From NCBI RefSeq assembly GCF_951801035.1, contig NZ_CATOKT010000001.1: DNA of 64,000 nucleotides, one strand, 5' to 3'. Both the position numbers and the translations under genes were made by a program. The notes under the pieces are model-generated. The model saw only the letters and a program-made list of their open reading frames with translations. It was not told the origin of the DNA and ran no database searches. Of the stretch, positions 1 to 8,807 are shown piece by piece (the stretch's first letter is position 1; each line of letters starts with the position of its first letter). The stretch is from Adlercreutzia sp910585575 (GTDB lineage: Bacteria; Actinomycetota; Coriobacteriia; Coriobacteriales; Eggerthellaceae).

Positions 1-1770
1 GAAGCGCCGGCGCTCTTCCGTACGCTGCGCAGCGCCTCTTTCGCCTCCCGCAGCCTGAGTGTTTCCTATACCTCCGATCCCCTTGTGGTCGGCCAGCGCA
101 CCTTCCTCGTCTCAGGCGCTGATCTTCAACGTGCCACCCTGTCCGTAGTGGCCGAAGACGGGACGCGCACCACCAAGCGGTTGGCGGGAGCCATTAATTC
201 CACCTGCCGCCTTGCCTACGGCAGTGGCATCATCGTCGTTCCCCTGGCCGAAGGGGCTGTTCAGGCCCTCTCTGCTTCAACCCTTGAAACGCTCTGGTAC
301 GTTCCCGCCTCGCTGGAAGGCGCCCAGACTTTATCCACCCCCACCGTGGCCAACGGTTTAGTGTACCTGGCCACGGCCGAGAAGCTGGATCGCAAGGGCA
401 TGAGCACTCGGGGCACCCTGCGTGCCTTCGACGTGCGCACGGGAAAGCTGCGCGGCGCTATCACCAACCCGCGCGCCGGTTACTACTGGGCTGGCGGCGC
501 CCTGGTGGGCGGCGCCTACGTTATCGGCGACGATGCCGGCGTCGTTCACGCCTACCGCCCCGACCTGAGCTTGGAAGTGAGCACCCTGGCCCTTAGCTCT
601 TCCCCACTGCGCAGCACCTTAGTAGTGGGCGGGGTCAATGGCACAAGGCGCACCTGCTACCTGGTCTCGCGCGACGGAGCGTTTCATCGCTTTTCCGTTG
701 ACAGCTCGGGCCAGCTGCGGCGGGGATTGTCCCTGTCCTTTGCCGACACTTCCACCTCCACGCCGGCCGTGGTGGGATCTACGGCTTATGTGGGCGGCGC
801 GCTGGGCGGTAAGGGTGTTCTGGCCGAAATCGATCTTGATCGGTTCACCGTTACCCGCCGCATCACCCACGCCGACGGGACGGCTCTTCCCGGCGAGGTT
901 AAAAGCCATCCCCTGACCGTGCGCGATCAGGGCCTTGCCCTGTATTTCACCACCAATGACGCCACGGGTTGTCTCTATGGCTACCAGGAGGGCAGCGCTC
1001 AGGCTCATCGTGTCTACCAGCCGGCTGCCGCACGCCAGAACTACACCATGGCCTCCCCCTATCTCGACGCAGCCGGCCATATCGGCTATACCAACGACAG
1101 CGGCTATCTGTTCGTGCTCAAGAAGAGCGCGGCCATCAGTCCCGAAGAGCCAGAAACTCCTAAGCCCGGTCAGCCGGCGGAACCCGACGCACCCACGCCG
1201 ACCGAGTCTTCCCAGCCGGCAACGCCTACGACACCGGGAACCACTCCCGGTACCAGCACGACGCCCGGCACCGACGGCAGCATCCCCGGCGGCACAGGAA
1301 GCAACACAAGCCCCGGAGTCTTTGCGCCAGGAACCGAGACAACACACCCCGGAGCCCCCGGAAATGTCGGAATACTTGGGCCGGGAGGCGCTTCGGGATC
1401 GACCCTGCTGCCCGACGGCGCCGGCTCTCGACTTCCACTGCACCATGCCGCGAATTCGCCATTTGCCGATCGCCAGAGAAGTGCGTTCACCACGCTGATT
1501 TCCCGAGCCGATAGCGCTCTGGCTACCCAGATCTCTCTTGCAGGTGAAACGTCAGTCGTAGGGGCAACGACCGAGGGTCGGCCAGGATCGACAGGATCTG
1601 GCCCCGCTTCCGTTGCGCTTTTTGACGACGAAACCGCCCTGAGCAGCGGACTGTCCGATTCAGTGCAGAATCGGGCTGCCACCACCCTTGCTCTTTTAGC
1701 GGCCCTTGGCTTCGCCAGTACCGCAGCTGTCGCCATCCGCCGCCGACGACAGCAGACCGAAAACGCCTAG
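1..1770 (+). CDS. PQQ-like beta-propeller surface protein, 5'-truncated by window edge
   Basis: The frame is open from base 1 with no in-frame start that must be real, so the N-terminus lies outside the window; 589 codons are visible. The first two thirds carry repeated blades of the type 'G-x-VYLAT ... G-T-L-x-A-F-D-x-x-TGKL' (about bases 350-460), typical of PQQ-like/quinoprotein beta-propellers. Bases about 1140-1330 encode a Pro/Thr/Gly-rich linker, as in wall-spanning stalks. The end (about 1675-1740) is a hydrophobic helix followed by an RRRRQQ tail, so the protein is probably exported and membrane-anchored with the propeller outside. No LPXTG motif is visible. Ligand unknown; enzymatic PQQ use is not implied. 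A GC hairpin follows. Confidence 0.7.
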   Translation, partial: EAPALFRTLRSASFASRSLSVSYTSDPLVVGQRTFLVSGADLQRATLSVVAEDGTRTTKRLAGAINSTCRLAYGSGIIVVPLAEGAVQALSASTLETLWYVPASLEGAQTLSTPTVANGLVYLATAEKLDRKGMSTRGTLRAFDVRTGKLRGAITNPRAGYYWAGGALVGGAYVIGDDAGVVHAYRPDLSLEVSTLALSSSPLRSTLVVGGVNGTRRTCYLVSRDGAFHRFSVDSSGQLRRGLSLSFADTSTSTPAVVGSTAYVGGALGGKGVLAEIDLDRFTVTRRITHADGTALPGEVKSHPLTVRDQGLALYFTTNDATGCLYGYQEGSAQAHRVYQPAAARQNYTMASPYLDAAGHIGYTNDSGYLFVLKKSAAISPEEPETPKPGQPAEPDAPTPTESSQPATPTTPGTTPGTSTTPGTDGSIPGGTGSNTSPGVFAPGTETTHPGAPGNVGILGPGGASGSTLLPDGAGSRLPLHHAANSPFADRQRSAFTTLISRADSALATQISLAGETSVVGATTEGRPGSTGSGPASVALFDDETALSSGLSDSVQNRAATTLALLAALGFASTAAVAIRRRRQQTENA

Positions 1771-1865
1771 AGACACAGAGCTCCGCCCGCAGGGCGGGGC
1801 GGGCAGAACGTCTCCTGGATCTATTGCATCCGCGCCACGCCGTGCCGTAGGTCTTGAAATCTCCC

Positions 1866-1902
1866 GACGCCGACCGTGAGCACCGGCTCTGCGGTCGGCG
1901 TC
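1866..1902 (+). terminator. Perfect 11-bp hairpin between the propeller gene and nrdG
   Basis: Arms GACGCCGACCG (1866-1876) and CGGTCGGCGTC (1892-1902) are exact complements around a 15-nt loop. The downstream T-tract is weak, so it could be a terminator for the upstream gene or an upstream structural element. It lies 64 bp ahead of the nrdG -10 box. Confidence 0.5.
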
Positions 1903-1965
1903 TTACGTATTCGTGCCGACTTTGTGGGTCGGCAACAGTTCACCGTTGCGCATCGGGCCCTGGGC

Positions 1966-1971
1966 TACAAT
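1966..1971 (+). promoter_or_regulatory. -10 box (TACAAT) giving a probably leaderless nrdG transcript
   Basis: TACAAT ends seven bases before the A of the nrdG ATG at 1978, the normal -10 to +1 distance, and no Shine-Dalgarno sequence lies in between. The message would begin at or next to the start codon. No clear -35 is seen. Confidence 0.45.
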
Positions 1972-1977
1972 GGCGCC

Positions 1978-2580
1978 ATGGATACTACGCAAAACAACAG
2001 CTCCTCCGCAGACGAGTCTTCTGCTCGCCGCGTCGAGGATTTCGAAACCGCCACCATCACCCTGTACGGCACCGAGCCCGACTCCATTGTGGACGGCCCG
2101 GGCCTGCGCTATGCCGTGTTCGTGCAAGGGTGCTCCCACGGATGCCCCGGGTGCCACAACCCCGACAGCCAGCCGGCCTGCGGTGGCACCGAGCTGGGGC
2201 TGCCGGCCCTGCTGGCCGACATCGAGGCCAACGGCCTCGTGCACGACGTCACGCTCTCGGGCGGCGAGCCCTTCGAGCAGCCGGGTCCCTGCGGTCTTCT
2301 GGCCGAGGCGCTGAAAGAGCGCGGCTACGGCATCTGGTGCTATACGGGCTATCTGTACGAAGACCTGGCCCGTCGCAACGACGCCGCCGTCAAGCACCTT
2401 CTGGAGCACATCGACGTCCTAGTAGACGGTCCCTTCGTCGAATCCCTCAAGTCTCTTGAGCTGAAGTGGTGCGGTTCCTCGAACCAGCGCCTCATCGACG
2501 TGCCGGCCACCCGCCGCGCCGGCGCCATCGTGGAGTGGCAGCCCACCACCTTCTCGCTGGAAAAGCCTTCCAACTGGTAA
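1978..2580 (+). CDS. nrdG: Anaerobic ribonucleotide reductase activating protein (radical SAM)
   Basis: The 200-residue product carries the radical-SAM cluster motif CSHGCPGC (C52, C56, C59: CX3CX2C) after the typical entry 'SIVDGPGLRYAVFVQGC', then 'TLSGGEPFEQ', all as in NrdG. NrdG uses a 4Fe-4S cluster and S-adenosylmethionine to place the glycyl radical on NrdD. The partner nrdD lies at 6275-8620 on the other strand, separated by a two-component system and a transporter, so the pair is not an operon. The start at MDTTQ was preferred over an upstream GTG because the -10 box TACAAT sits seven bases before it. It converges on the histidine kinase gene with a 5-bp gap. Confidence 0.9.
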   Translation: MDTTQNNSSSADESSARRVEDFETATITLYGTEPDSIVDGPGLRYAVFVQGCSHGCPGCHNPDSQPACGGTELGLPALLADIEANGLVHDVTLSGGEPFEQPGPCGLLAEALKERGYGIWCYTGYLYEDLARRNDAAVKHLLEHIDVLVDGPFVESLKSLELKWCGSSNQRLIDVPATRRAGAIVEWQPTTFSLEKPSNW

Positions 2581-2585
2581 ACGCA

Positions 2586-4106
2586 CTAGGAGCTCAGGGG
2601 CAGCCGTACCGTGAAAGTGGTGCCCTGGCCTTCTTCGCTTTCCAGGCTTACTTCGCCACCGTGATAGAGGGCCGCGTGCTTCACGATGGCCAGGCCCAGG
2701 CCTGTGCCGCCCGTCTCCTTGGAACGGCTTTTGTCCAGGCGGTAGAAGCGTTCGAAGATCTTCTCCTGGGCCTCAAGGGGAATGCCCGCACCCGTATCGC
2801 TTACGCGCACGACGGCTACCCGGAGGAGATGCGTTGCGGCCGTTGCCGAGGCCGCAACATCTCCCTCGCCGAGCGCCGCGCCGTCTTCGGGGTCTCGCGC
2901 GCGGCCGCGGCCTTGCGCCGTTCCCTCTTCGCCCATAAGCGCGGTACCCTCGCCCCTCTCCTCGGTTACCTGCACGTGCACGGCGCCGCCTTCGTGGTTG
3001 TAGCGCACCGCGTTCTCCACCAGGTTGTAGATCATCTGCTCCAGCAAGAGCTCGCTGCCCTCAACCCACACGGGCACCGTCTCAAGCGAAACCACCACGC
3101 CGGCTTCGTGGGCCGGCGCGGCCAATCGATGCACGACGCGTTCGGCCACCGTCGCTAGATTGACGGGGCCGGTCTGGGCAATATCGCCCGAAGACTCATC
3201 GAGGCGCGAGAGCACCAGCACATCGTTGATGAGCGCGCGCATAGCCTGGGACTCCTCGTAGATGAGCCCCGCGAAGCGCGGCACCTCCTTGGGAGGAACC
3301 ATGTTGTTGGCCATAAGCTCGGCATAGCCGGAAATAACCTGGAGCGGCGTCTTCATCTCGTGGGACACGTTGGCCGAGAAGTCGCGGCGCAGGCTTTCCG
3401 CCCGGGCCAGCTCCTCGTTCTGGGCGCGCAAGGTACGCTGCTGCGAATCGATGCGCTCGAGCAAGGGCTGCATTTCGGCATAGGCCGCATTGTCCAGCGG
3501 CGATGACACGTCCAAATTATCGAGGGGTCGCATCAAGTGGCGCGTCAGCAGGCGCGAAAGTACCAGCACCAGCACCACGGCCGCCAGCAGCGCCAAGGCG
3601 ACGGGCATCATCAAGTCGGTGGCGAAGAACGCAATAAGCGAGGCACGCGTCTCAGCAAGGCGCACCACCGAGCCGTTCGACAATGGGGCCGCCGCATAAA
3701 GGGTATCGGCGTTGAGCGTCGTGGAGTGACGGCTGGTGGCCCCTTCGCCGCTTTCTAACGCCGCGCGCACTTCGGGGCGGTCGGCGTGATTCTCCCACGA
3801 AACACCCTCTGCGGGGGCGGCACTGTCGAACAGCACGGCGCCGCCGGCATCGATGAGGGTATAGCGCACCGCTCCGTCGAACTGCTCGGCAAGCACGGCC
3901 GGCCGCGCGTCGACGGGTTCTTCATCAAGCACCGCTGCGGCGCGATGGGCCTGGGCCAGCAGCTTCGCCGAGGCATCGTGCTCAAGCGAGACGTAGAAGA
4001 TACCGGTAATGACCACCGAGAATAGCACAATACCCACCAGGGCAAAGGCTAGAACGCTGCGGAAAATACGCCCCGAGAGGCTCATGGCCTCCTTCAAGGG
4101 CGCCAT
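2586..4106 (-). CDS. Membrane sensor histidine kinase (PhoR-like)
   Basis: This 506-residue kinase has a first TM at about 15-40, an extracellular sensor segment of about 115 residues, a second TM at about 162-185, then a HisKA H-box 'FSANVSHEMKTPLQ' with phospho-acceptor H249 and an HATPase domain (N-box 'NLVENAVRYN' near 361-370; 'DTGAGIP' near 437; 'GGTGLGLAIVKH'). The architecture matches the PhoR/WalK group. The ATG overlaps the TAA of the regulator gene (TAATG), so the two are translationally coupled. An acidic, Gly/Ala-rich insert at about 382-426 splits the ATPase domain between the N and G1 boxes and is not usual for the family. With the neighbouring phosphate symporter and its Pho-like box, a phosphate-sensing role is inferred. 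Confidence 0.88.
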   Translation of the reverse strand: MAPLKEAMSLSGRIFRSVLAFALVGIVLFSVVITGIFYVSLEHDASAKLLAQAHRAAAVLDEEPVDARPAVLAEQFDGAVRYTLIDAGGAVLFDSAAPAEGVSWENHADRPEVRAALESGEGATSRHSTTLNADTLYAAAPLSNGSVVRLAETRASLIAFFATDLMMPVALALLAAVVLVLVLSRLLTRHLMRPLDNLDVSSPLDNAAYAEMQPLLERIDSQQRTLRAQNEELARAESLRRDFSANVSHEMKTPLQVISGYAELMANNMVPPKEVPRFAGLIYEESQAMRALINDVLVLSRLDESSGDIAQTGPVNLATVAERVVHRLAAPAHEAGVVVSLETVPVWVEGSELLLEQMIYNLVENAVRYNHEGGAVHVQVTEERGEGTALMGEEGTAQGRGRARDPEDGAALGEGDVAASATAATHLLRVAVVRVSDTGAGIPLEAQEKIFERFYRLDKSRSKETGGTGLGLAIVKHAALYHGGEVSLESEEGQGTTFTVRLPLSS

Positions 4107-4873
4107 TACTGGCCCTCCCCCTGGAACACGTAGCCCACGCCGCGCACCGTGGCAATGGCCTGCTCGGCCCCTGGGGCAGCGGCAGCCAGCTTCTGTCGCA
4201 AGGTTTTCACGTGGGCGTCCACCGTGCGAGTTTCGCCGGCATAGAGCACGTCCCACACCATTTCCAGCAGTTGATCACGGGTCAGCACGCGGCCCTCGTT
4301 TTCCATGAGCACGCGCAGCAGATCGAATTCCTTGACCGTCAGCGGAACCTTCTGGCCCTGGGCTTTCACCCGATGGGCCGCCAGGGACAGCTCGATGGGA
4401 CCGCTCTGCAGGACGTCGGCAGAGGGGGCACGATCAGGCGATGGGACTTCATGCCCGTCGGATGCGGGGACCGGCGATGTCGATGGCGCGGGACGGGCGG
4501 CCCGACGCAGCAGCGCGTTGACCCGCGAAATAAGCTCCATCATGCCGAAGGGCTTCGCCAGGTAGTCATCGGCACCGGCATCGAGCCCGCATACGGCGTC
4601 GTACTCGGTGCCCTTCGCCGTCAGCATCATGACGGGAATGTTCTCGGTAGCCGCATCGGCGCGCAGTTGGCGCAACAGCTCGAGCCCATCCACGCCGGGA
4701 AGCATGATGTCGAGGAGAACCGCCTGGGGGGCTTCCTGGCGGCATGCTTCCATGAGGTCCGAGCCGTCAGGGAAGGCGCGCACAGCAAACCCGGCCTGGC
4801 GCAGGGCGTAGCTGGTCAAATCGCGAATGTGCTCGTCGTCTTCCACGTAGAATATGAGGGGCTGATCGGCCAT
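4106..4873 (-). CDS. OmpR/PhoB-family response regulator
   Basis: The 255-residue product has a receiver domain with acidic pair D12/D13, phospho-acceptor D55 ('LLDIMLPG'), T85 and K107 ('AKPFG'), then a C-terminal winged helix ('LTVKEFDLLRVLMENEGRVLTRDQLLEMVW', read in parts, and 'VRGVGYVF'). The interdomain linker (about 117-150) is long and Pro/Ser-rich. It is the first gene of the pair with the histidine kinase. PhoB-type regulators bind direct repeats in front of phosphate-uptake genes; three TTYACA-like hexamers at 11-bp spacing precede the adjacent Na/Pi symporter gene, which supports a PhoB/PhoP-like role. The exact stimulus is inferred. Confidence 0.9.
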   Translation of the reverse strand: MADQPLIFYVEDDEHIRDLTSYALRQAGFAVRAFPDGSDLMEACRQEAPQAVLLDIMLPGVDGLELLRQLRADAATENIPVMMLTAKGTEYDAVCGLDAGADDYLAKPFGMMELISRVNALLRRAARPAPSTSPVPASDGHEVPSPDRAPSADVLQSGPIELSLAAHRVKAQGQKVPLTVKEFDLLRVLMENEGRVLTRDQLLEMVWDVLYAGETRTVDAHVKTLRQKLAAAAPGAEQAIATVRGVGYVFQGEGQ

Positions 4874-4986
4874 GGATCTCCTTCAGTTGCTAGCATCGCC
4901 TATTGTACGACGAGGGGGACGGCCCTGCGGCCGCCCCCGAAGCAAGCGTGACGTTCTTGATGAACTTCTGAGACGAGCGCCCGTAT

Positions 4987-6024
4987 TTAGGCCGCAGCGC
5001 CGTCGGGCATCCAAGGCGTCTCGCGATCGTGCAGGGGATCGCGGGGCCGGCGCGGCTTCTCGGGCAGCAGCGCCATAACCATGCGCACCATAAGGGACAC
5101 CAAGGGCAGCCAGATCAGGGTCATAGACACGTTGAAGAGCGTGTGCGCGTTGGCAATCTGGCGCGCGATGACCTCCAACTCGGGCCCCGGCGTGATGGCG
5201 GCAATGACCCCGGCGAAGGGACCGATGAGCCACACGAACAGCAAGCACCCCGACAGGTTGAAGATGCAGTGGGCCAGGGCCACCCGCTTGGCGTCGCGCG
5301 ACTGCCCGATGGCAGCCATGAGCGCCGTAATACAGGTGCCCAGGTTGTCGCCCAGCAAGATGGGGATGGCCCCGTGCAGACCAATAATGCTGGCCCCGTC
5401 GATGCCCGGCTGAGCCGCGAAGTTCTGCAGCACGGCGATGGTGGCGCTGGAGCTTTGCACCACGACCGTCATTAAGGTGCCCACCAGCACGCCCAGCAGC
5501 GGCACGCCCACCACCTCGGCAATCATGTCGGTGAAGACCGGGTTCGTGGCCAAGGGCTTCATGACGCCGCCCATGGTGTCGATGCCCAGGAACAACAGGC
5601 CGAAGCCGAAGACGGCGCGGCCGCCCAGCTTGATGTTCTGCTGCTTCGCCAAGCTCATGATGACAAAGCCCACGAACACGATGGCCAGCACGTAGTCGGA
5701 CAACTTGAAGGCGATGATCTGCGCCGTAATGGTGGTGCCGATGTTCGCGCCCATGATGATGGGGATGGCCTGGCGCAGCTTCATCAGGCCCGCCGACACG
5801 AAACCGATGGTCATAACCGTGGTGGCGCTGGAGCTTTGCAGCACGGCCGTAGCCACCGCACCGGCCAGCACGCCAATAACGGGGTTCTTGGTAACCGCTG
5901 CCAAAATGGAGCGCATGCGGTCGCCCGCAGCATCCTGCAAGCTGCCGCTCATGAGGTTCATACCGTAGAGAAAAATGGCCAGACCGCCCAGAAGGCCCAG
6001 TCCGATCTGCATCAACTCCTGCAC
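4987..6024 (-). CDS. Na+/phosphate symporter family protein
   Basis: The 345-residue membrane protein has two halves, each with the signature 'VLQSSSATT' / 'VVQSSSATI' and a 'GANIGTTIT' / 'GDNLGTCIT' motif, the inverted repeats of the NptA/PF02690 Na-dependent phosphate cotransporter family. It probably imports inorganic phosphate using the sodium gradient. It ends soon after the second repeat, so it lacks the C-terminal PhoU-like domain that many homologues have. The GTG start was chosen because AAGGAG lies five bases upstream; a longer frame exists but its N-terminus is Arg/Ala-rich and unlike the family. Upstream is a Pho-box-like triple hexamer; downstream is the PhoBR-like pair. Confidence 0.88.
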   Translation of the reverse strand: MQELMQIGLGLLGGLAIFLYGMNLMSGSLQDAAGDRMRSILAAVTKNPVIGVLAGAVATAVLQSSSATTVMTIGFVSAGLMKLRQAIPIIMGANIGTTITAQIIAFKLSDYVLAIVFVGFVIMSLAKQQNIKLGGRAVFGFGLLFLGIDTMGGVMKPLATNPVFTDMIAEVVGVPLLGVLVGTLMTVVVQSSSATIAVLQNFAAQPGIDGASIIGLHGAIPILLGDNLGTCITALMAAIGQSRDAKRVALAHCIFNLSGCLLFVWLIGPFAGVIAAITPGPELEVIARQIANAHTLFNVSMTLIWLPLVSLMVRMVMALLPEKPRRPRDPLHDRETPWMPDGAAA

Positions 6025-6138
6025 TGCTTCTCCTTCACCGGGGCGCCTCAGCGCCGCCGCTCGCCTTTCGCCCAGAGCATCTAGGCGCACGTTTCCTGTT
6101 TCAGCGAACCGTAGTCTAAGGAACTCGTGCGAGAACCA

Positions 6139-6166
6139 CGTAAGGCGAATGTAAAGGGAAGGTGAA
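6139..6166 (-). promoter_or_regulatory. Candidate Pho box upstream of the Na/Pi symporter
   Basis: On the minus strand three related hexamers are spaced exactly 11 bp apart: TTCACC (6161-6166), TTTACA (6150-6155) and CTTACG (6139-6144). This resembles PhoP/PhoB direct-repeat operators (TT-A/C-ACA repeats with one-turn spacing). They lie 115-142 bp upstream of the symporter start. Confidence 0.5.
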
Positions 6167-6215
6167 ATTTAGGCGGTACTCCTTCCCCTCTCAGATCCGA
6201 GATATGGCTAGCAAT

Positions 6216-6249
6216 ACAAAAAGAAGGGAGCCCGAAGGCTCCCTTCTTT
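6216..6249 (-). terminator. Rho-independent terminator of nrdD
   Basis: Stem AAAGAAGGGAGCC (6220-6232), loop CGAA, stem GGCTCCCTTCTTT (6237-6249). Read on the minus strand it is followed by a T-run, 25 bp past the nrdD stop. Confidence 0.9.
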
Positions 6250-6274
6250 GCTGACTTGGCTGGGTTCTAGCCGC

Positions 6275-8620
6275 TTACTCAGCAGCCTCGTCCGTTGCGG
6301 GCACGTCGTGCTTTACGCGGTCGTGCTCCTCGGCGCGCTTGGCGTCGTTGAAGCGGTCGAGCGTGCCTACCAGGTAGCCCGTGATGCGGCGGATGCGCTC
6401 GAAGGGCTGCTGGTGCTCGGCCTCGGTGCGGCCGCACTTGGGGCACACGTCCTCGATGATGCCGTTGTAGCCGCACACCGGGTCACGGTCGACCGGATGG
6501 TTCACCGAGCCGTAGCCCATGCCGCAGTCCTTCATGTAGCGGATAACGCTCTCGAAGGCCTCCAGGTTGTCCGTCGGGTCGCCGTCGAGCTCGATGTAGC
6601 TGATATGGCCGCCGTTGGTAAGCGCGTGGTAGGGCGCCTCCTTGGCAATCTTGTCGAAAGCGGAGATGTCGTAGTACACCGGCACGTGGAAGCCGTTGGT
6701 GTAGTAGTCGCGATCGGTGACGCCGGGGATGACGCCGTAGCGGGCGCGGTCCATGCGCACGAAGCGGCCGGACAGGCCCTCGGCCGGCGTGGCGATGAGG
6801 GTGTAGTTCATGCCGCGCTCGCGGGAGATGCGGTCGCAGTAGCTGCGCATATGGCCCACAATCTCCAGACCCAGGCGCTGCGCCTCGGCCGACTGGCCGT
6901 GATGCTGGCCCGTCAGAGCCACCAAGGCCTCGGCCAAGCCGATGAAGCCCGTGGTGAGCGTGCCGTTCTTCAGCACCTCGCGCTGCTCATCGGAGGGCAG
7001 CAGCTTCTCGGAGTCGATCCACACGCCCTGGCCCATGAGGAACGGCGCGTTGTACACATGCTTGCGGGCCTGAATCTCGAAGCGCTCGTCCAGCTGGCCG
7101 GTGACCAGCTGCAGCTTGGAGTCCAGCAGGTCGAAGAACAGATCCAGGTCGCCCTTGGCGCGGATGGCCAGACGGGGCAGGTTGATGGAGGTGAAGGACA
7201 GGTTGCCGCGGCCGGGCGTGACCTCCTTGGAGGGGTCGAACACGTTGCCCATCACGCGGGTACGGCAGCCCATGTAGGCAATCTCGGTCTCCGGAGTGCC
7301 CTTGTAGTACTGCGCGTTGAAGGGAGCGTCCAGGAAGCTGAAGTTGGGGAACAGGCGCTTGGCCGAGCAGTGCATGGCCAGCTTGAACAGGTCGTAGTTC
7401 GGATCCTCGGGGTTGTAGTTCACGCCTTCCTTCACGCGGAAGATCTGCACGGGGAAGATGGGCGTCTCGCCGGAGCCAAGGCCCTCTTCGGTGGCCAGCA
7501 GCATGTTCTTGATGACCATGCGGCCCTCAGGGCTGGTGTCCATGCCGTAGTTCACCGAGCTGAAGGGCGTCTGAGCGCCGGCGCGGGAGTGCATGGTGTT
7601 CAAGTTGTGCACCAGGGCCTCCATGGCCTGGAAGGTCTGGCGGTCGGTGTCGCGGGAGGCGTTCTTCTCGGCATAGGCCACCACGCGCTCAGCGGTGGCG
7701 GCGTCGATGCCGGCAGCCTCAAGACCGCTTACCACGGCAGCGCGGAACTCGGGGTCCATGGACAGCGAGGCCACCACGCCCGTGGACTGCTCGATCTGAG
7801 CCAGCAGGTTCTCGACGAACTCGCGATCGTCGGCGATGTCGGACAGCAGGTCGACGCCCTCGGCCACATGCTTCTTGAACAGGCGGCGGTAGGTCTTGCG
7901 CACGCCCTCAGCCAGACCGTAGTCGAAGTCGCACACCGACTGGCCGCCGTGCTGGTCGTTCTGGTTCGACTGGATGGCGATGCAGGCCAGGGCCGCATAG
8001 CTGGAAATGTCGTTGGGCTCGCGCAGCACGCCGTGACCCGTGGAGAAGCCGCCCTTGAACAGCTTGCGCAGCTCAATCTGGCAGCAGGTGGTGGTCAGGG
8101 TGTAGAAGTCCATGTCATGGATATGGATGTCGCCCTCGCGGTGGGCACGGGCGAAGCGCGGGTCGATGACGCACATCTCATAGAACTGCTTGGCGGACTC
8201 GGAGCCGTACTTCAGCATGGTGCCCATGGCCGTGTCGGCGTCGATGTTGGCGTTCTCGCGCTTCATATCGGAATCGGCCGCCTTGGAGAAGGTGATGTCC
8301 TTCAGCGTCTGGATGAGGCGGGAGTTCACGTCGCGCACGCGATTGCGCTCGGCGCGATACAGGATGTAGGCCTTGGCCGTCTGCACGAAGCCGGACTCGA
8401 TGAGGGTTTCCTCCACCAGGTCCTGGACGCCCTCCACCGTGGGCGTGCCCTCGATGGCGCCGCTCTCCAGCTTGTCGACCACCTTCTGCGCAATTTCCTC
8501 GGCCGTGGCACGATCCTGCATGGCAGCACAGGCCTGGAACGACTTCTCCACCGCATCGGCAATCTTCTGGGGATGGAACTCTGCGGTGCGCCCGTCGCGC
8601 TTGATGATGGTCTTGACCAT
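6275..8620 (-). CDS. nrdD: Anaerobic ribonucleoside-triphosphate reductase
   Basis: The 781-residue enzyme reduces ribonucleotides to deoxyribonucleotides under anaerobic conditions with a glycyl radical. It begins with an ATP-cone ('KTIIKRDGRTAEFHPQKI'), has the large PFL-like barrel in the middle, a C-terminal cysteine cluster ('VCGYNG ... VCPKCGR') and the glycyl-radical loop 'RRITGYLVG ... RFNDAK'. Length and motifs are complete. The start MVKTIIK was chosen by family alignment and an AAAGGA site 10-15 bases upstream; a longer frame adds 25 unrelated residues. A terminator follows it and two NrdR boxes precede it, so expression is probably repressed by NrdR when dATP/ATP are high. No aerobic reductase is in the window. 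Confidence 0.96.
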   Translation of the reverse strand: MVKTIIKRDGRTAEFHPQKIADAVEKSFQACAAMQDRATAEEIAQKVVDKLESGAIEGTPTVEGVQDLVEETLIESGFVQTAKAYILYRAERNRVRDVNSRLIQTLKDITFSKAADSDMKRENANIDADTAMGTMLKYGSESAKQFYEMCVIDPRFARAHREGDIHIHDMDFYTLTTTCCQIELRKLFKGGFSTGHGVLREPNDISSYAALACIAIQSNQNDQHGGQSVCDFDYGLAEGVRKTYRRLFKKHVAEGVDLLSDIADDREFVENLLAQIEQSTGVVASLSMDPEFRAAVVSGLEAAGIDAATAERVVAYAEKNASRDTDRQTFQAMEALVHNLNTMHSRAGAQTPFSSVNYGMDTSPEGRMVIKNMLLATEEGLGSGETPIFPVQIFRVKEGVNYNPEDPNYDLFKLAMHCSAKRLFPNFSFLDAPFNAQYYKGTPETEIAYMGCRTRVMGNVFDPSKEVTPGRGNLSFTSINLPRLAIRAKGDLDLFFDLLDSKLQLVTGQLDERFEIQARKHVYNAPFLMGQGVWIDSEKLLPSDEQREVLKNGTLTTGFIGLAEALVALTGQHHGQSAEAQRLGLEIVGHMRSYCDRISRERGMNYTLIATPAEGLSGRFVRMDRARYGVIPGVTDRDYYTNGFHVPVYYDISAFDKIAKEAPYHALTNGGHISYIELDGDPTDNLEAFESVIRYMKDCGMGYGSVNHPVDRDPVCGYNGIIEDVCPKCGRTEAEHQQPFERIRRITGYLVGTLDRFNDAKRAEEHDRVKHDVPATDEAAE

Positions 8621-8662
8621 AGTGACCAAAGTCCTTTCTTTCGAAACCGAACCACAACATGC

Positions 8663-8699
8663 AGAAGTGCGGCGATGTTTTCCCCATTGCCGCACTTCT
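8663..8699 (-). promoter_or_regulatory. Stem-loop in the nrdD leader
   Basis: AGAAGTGCGGC (8663-8673) and GCCGCACTTCT (8689-8699) form an 11-bp perfect stem with a 15-nt loop, ending about 43 bases upstream of the nrdD ATG. It lacks a T-run on the minus strand, so it is more likely a leader structure than a terminator. Role unknown. Confidence 0.4.
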
Positions 8700-8776
8700 C
8701 AATTACTTGGGGGGGTAAACCCGTGTTTCCGAATACTTTTCCCGCATTCTTTCCACCGGGTTATTAACCAAGTGTC

Positions 8777-8792
8777 ACACAATATATTGTGT
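8777..8792. promoter_or_regulatory. NrdR box 1
   Basis: The 16-bp palindrome ACACAATATATTGTGT matches the NrdR consensus (acaCwAtATaTwGtgt) at every position. With box 2 it forms the usual pair bound by the ATP-cone/zinc-ribbon repressor NrdR, upstream of nrdD. The nrdR gene itself is not in the window. Confidence 0.85.
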
Positions 8793-8807
8793 TTGTGCTT
8801 CACTTGG

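Noticed and set aside
6248..8767. An open frame of more than 800 codons on the plus strand opposite nrdD
   Set aside because: Composition (Val/Ala/Gly/His/Leu runs) is that of the antisense frame of a GC-rich gene; nrdD on the other strand is unambiguous.
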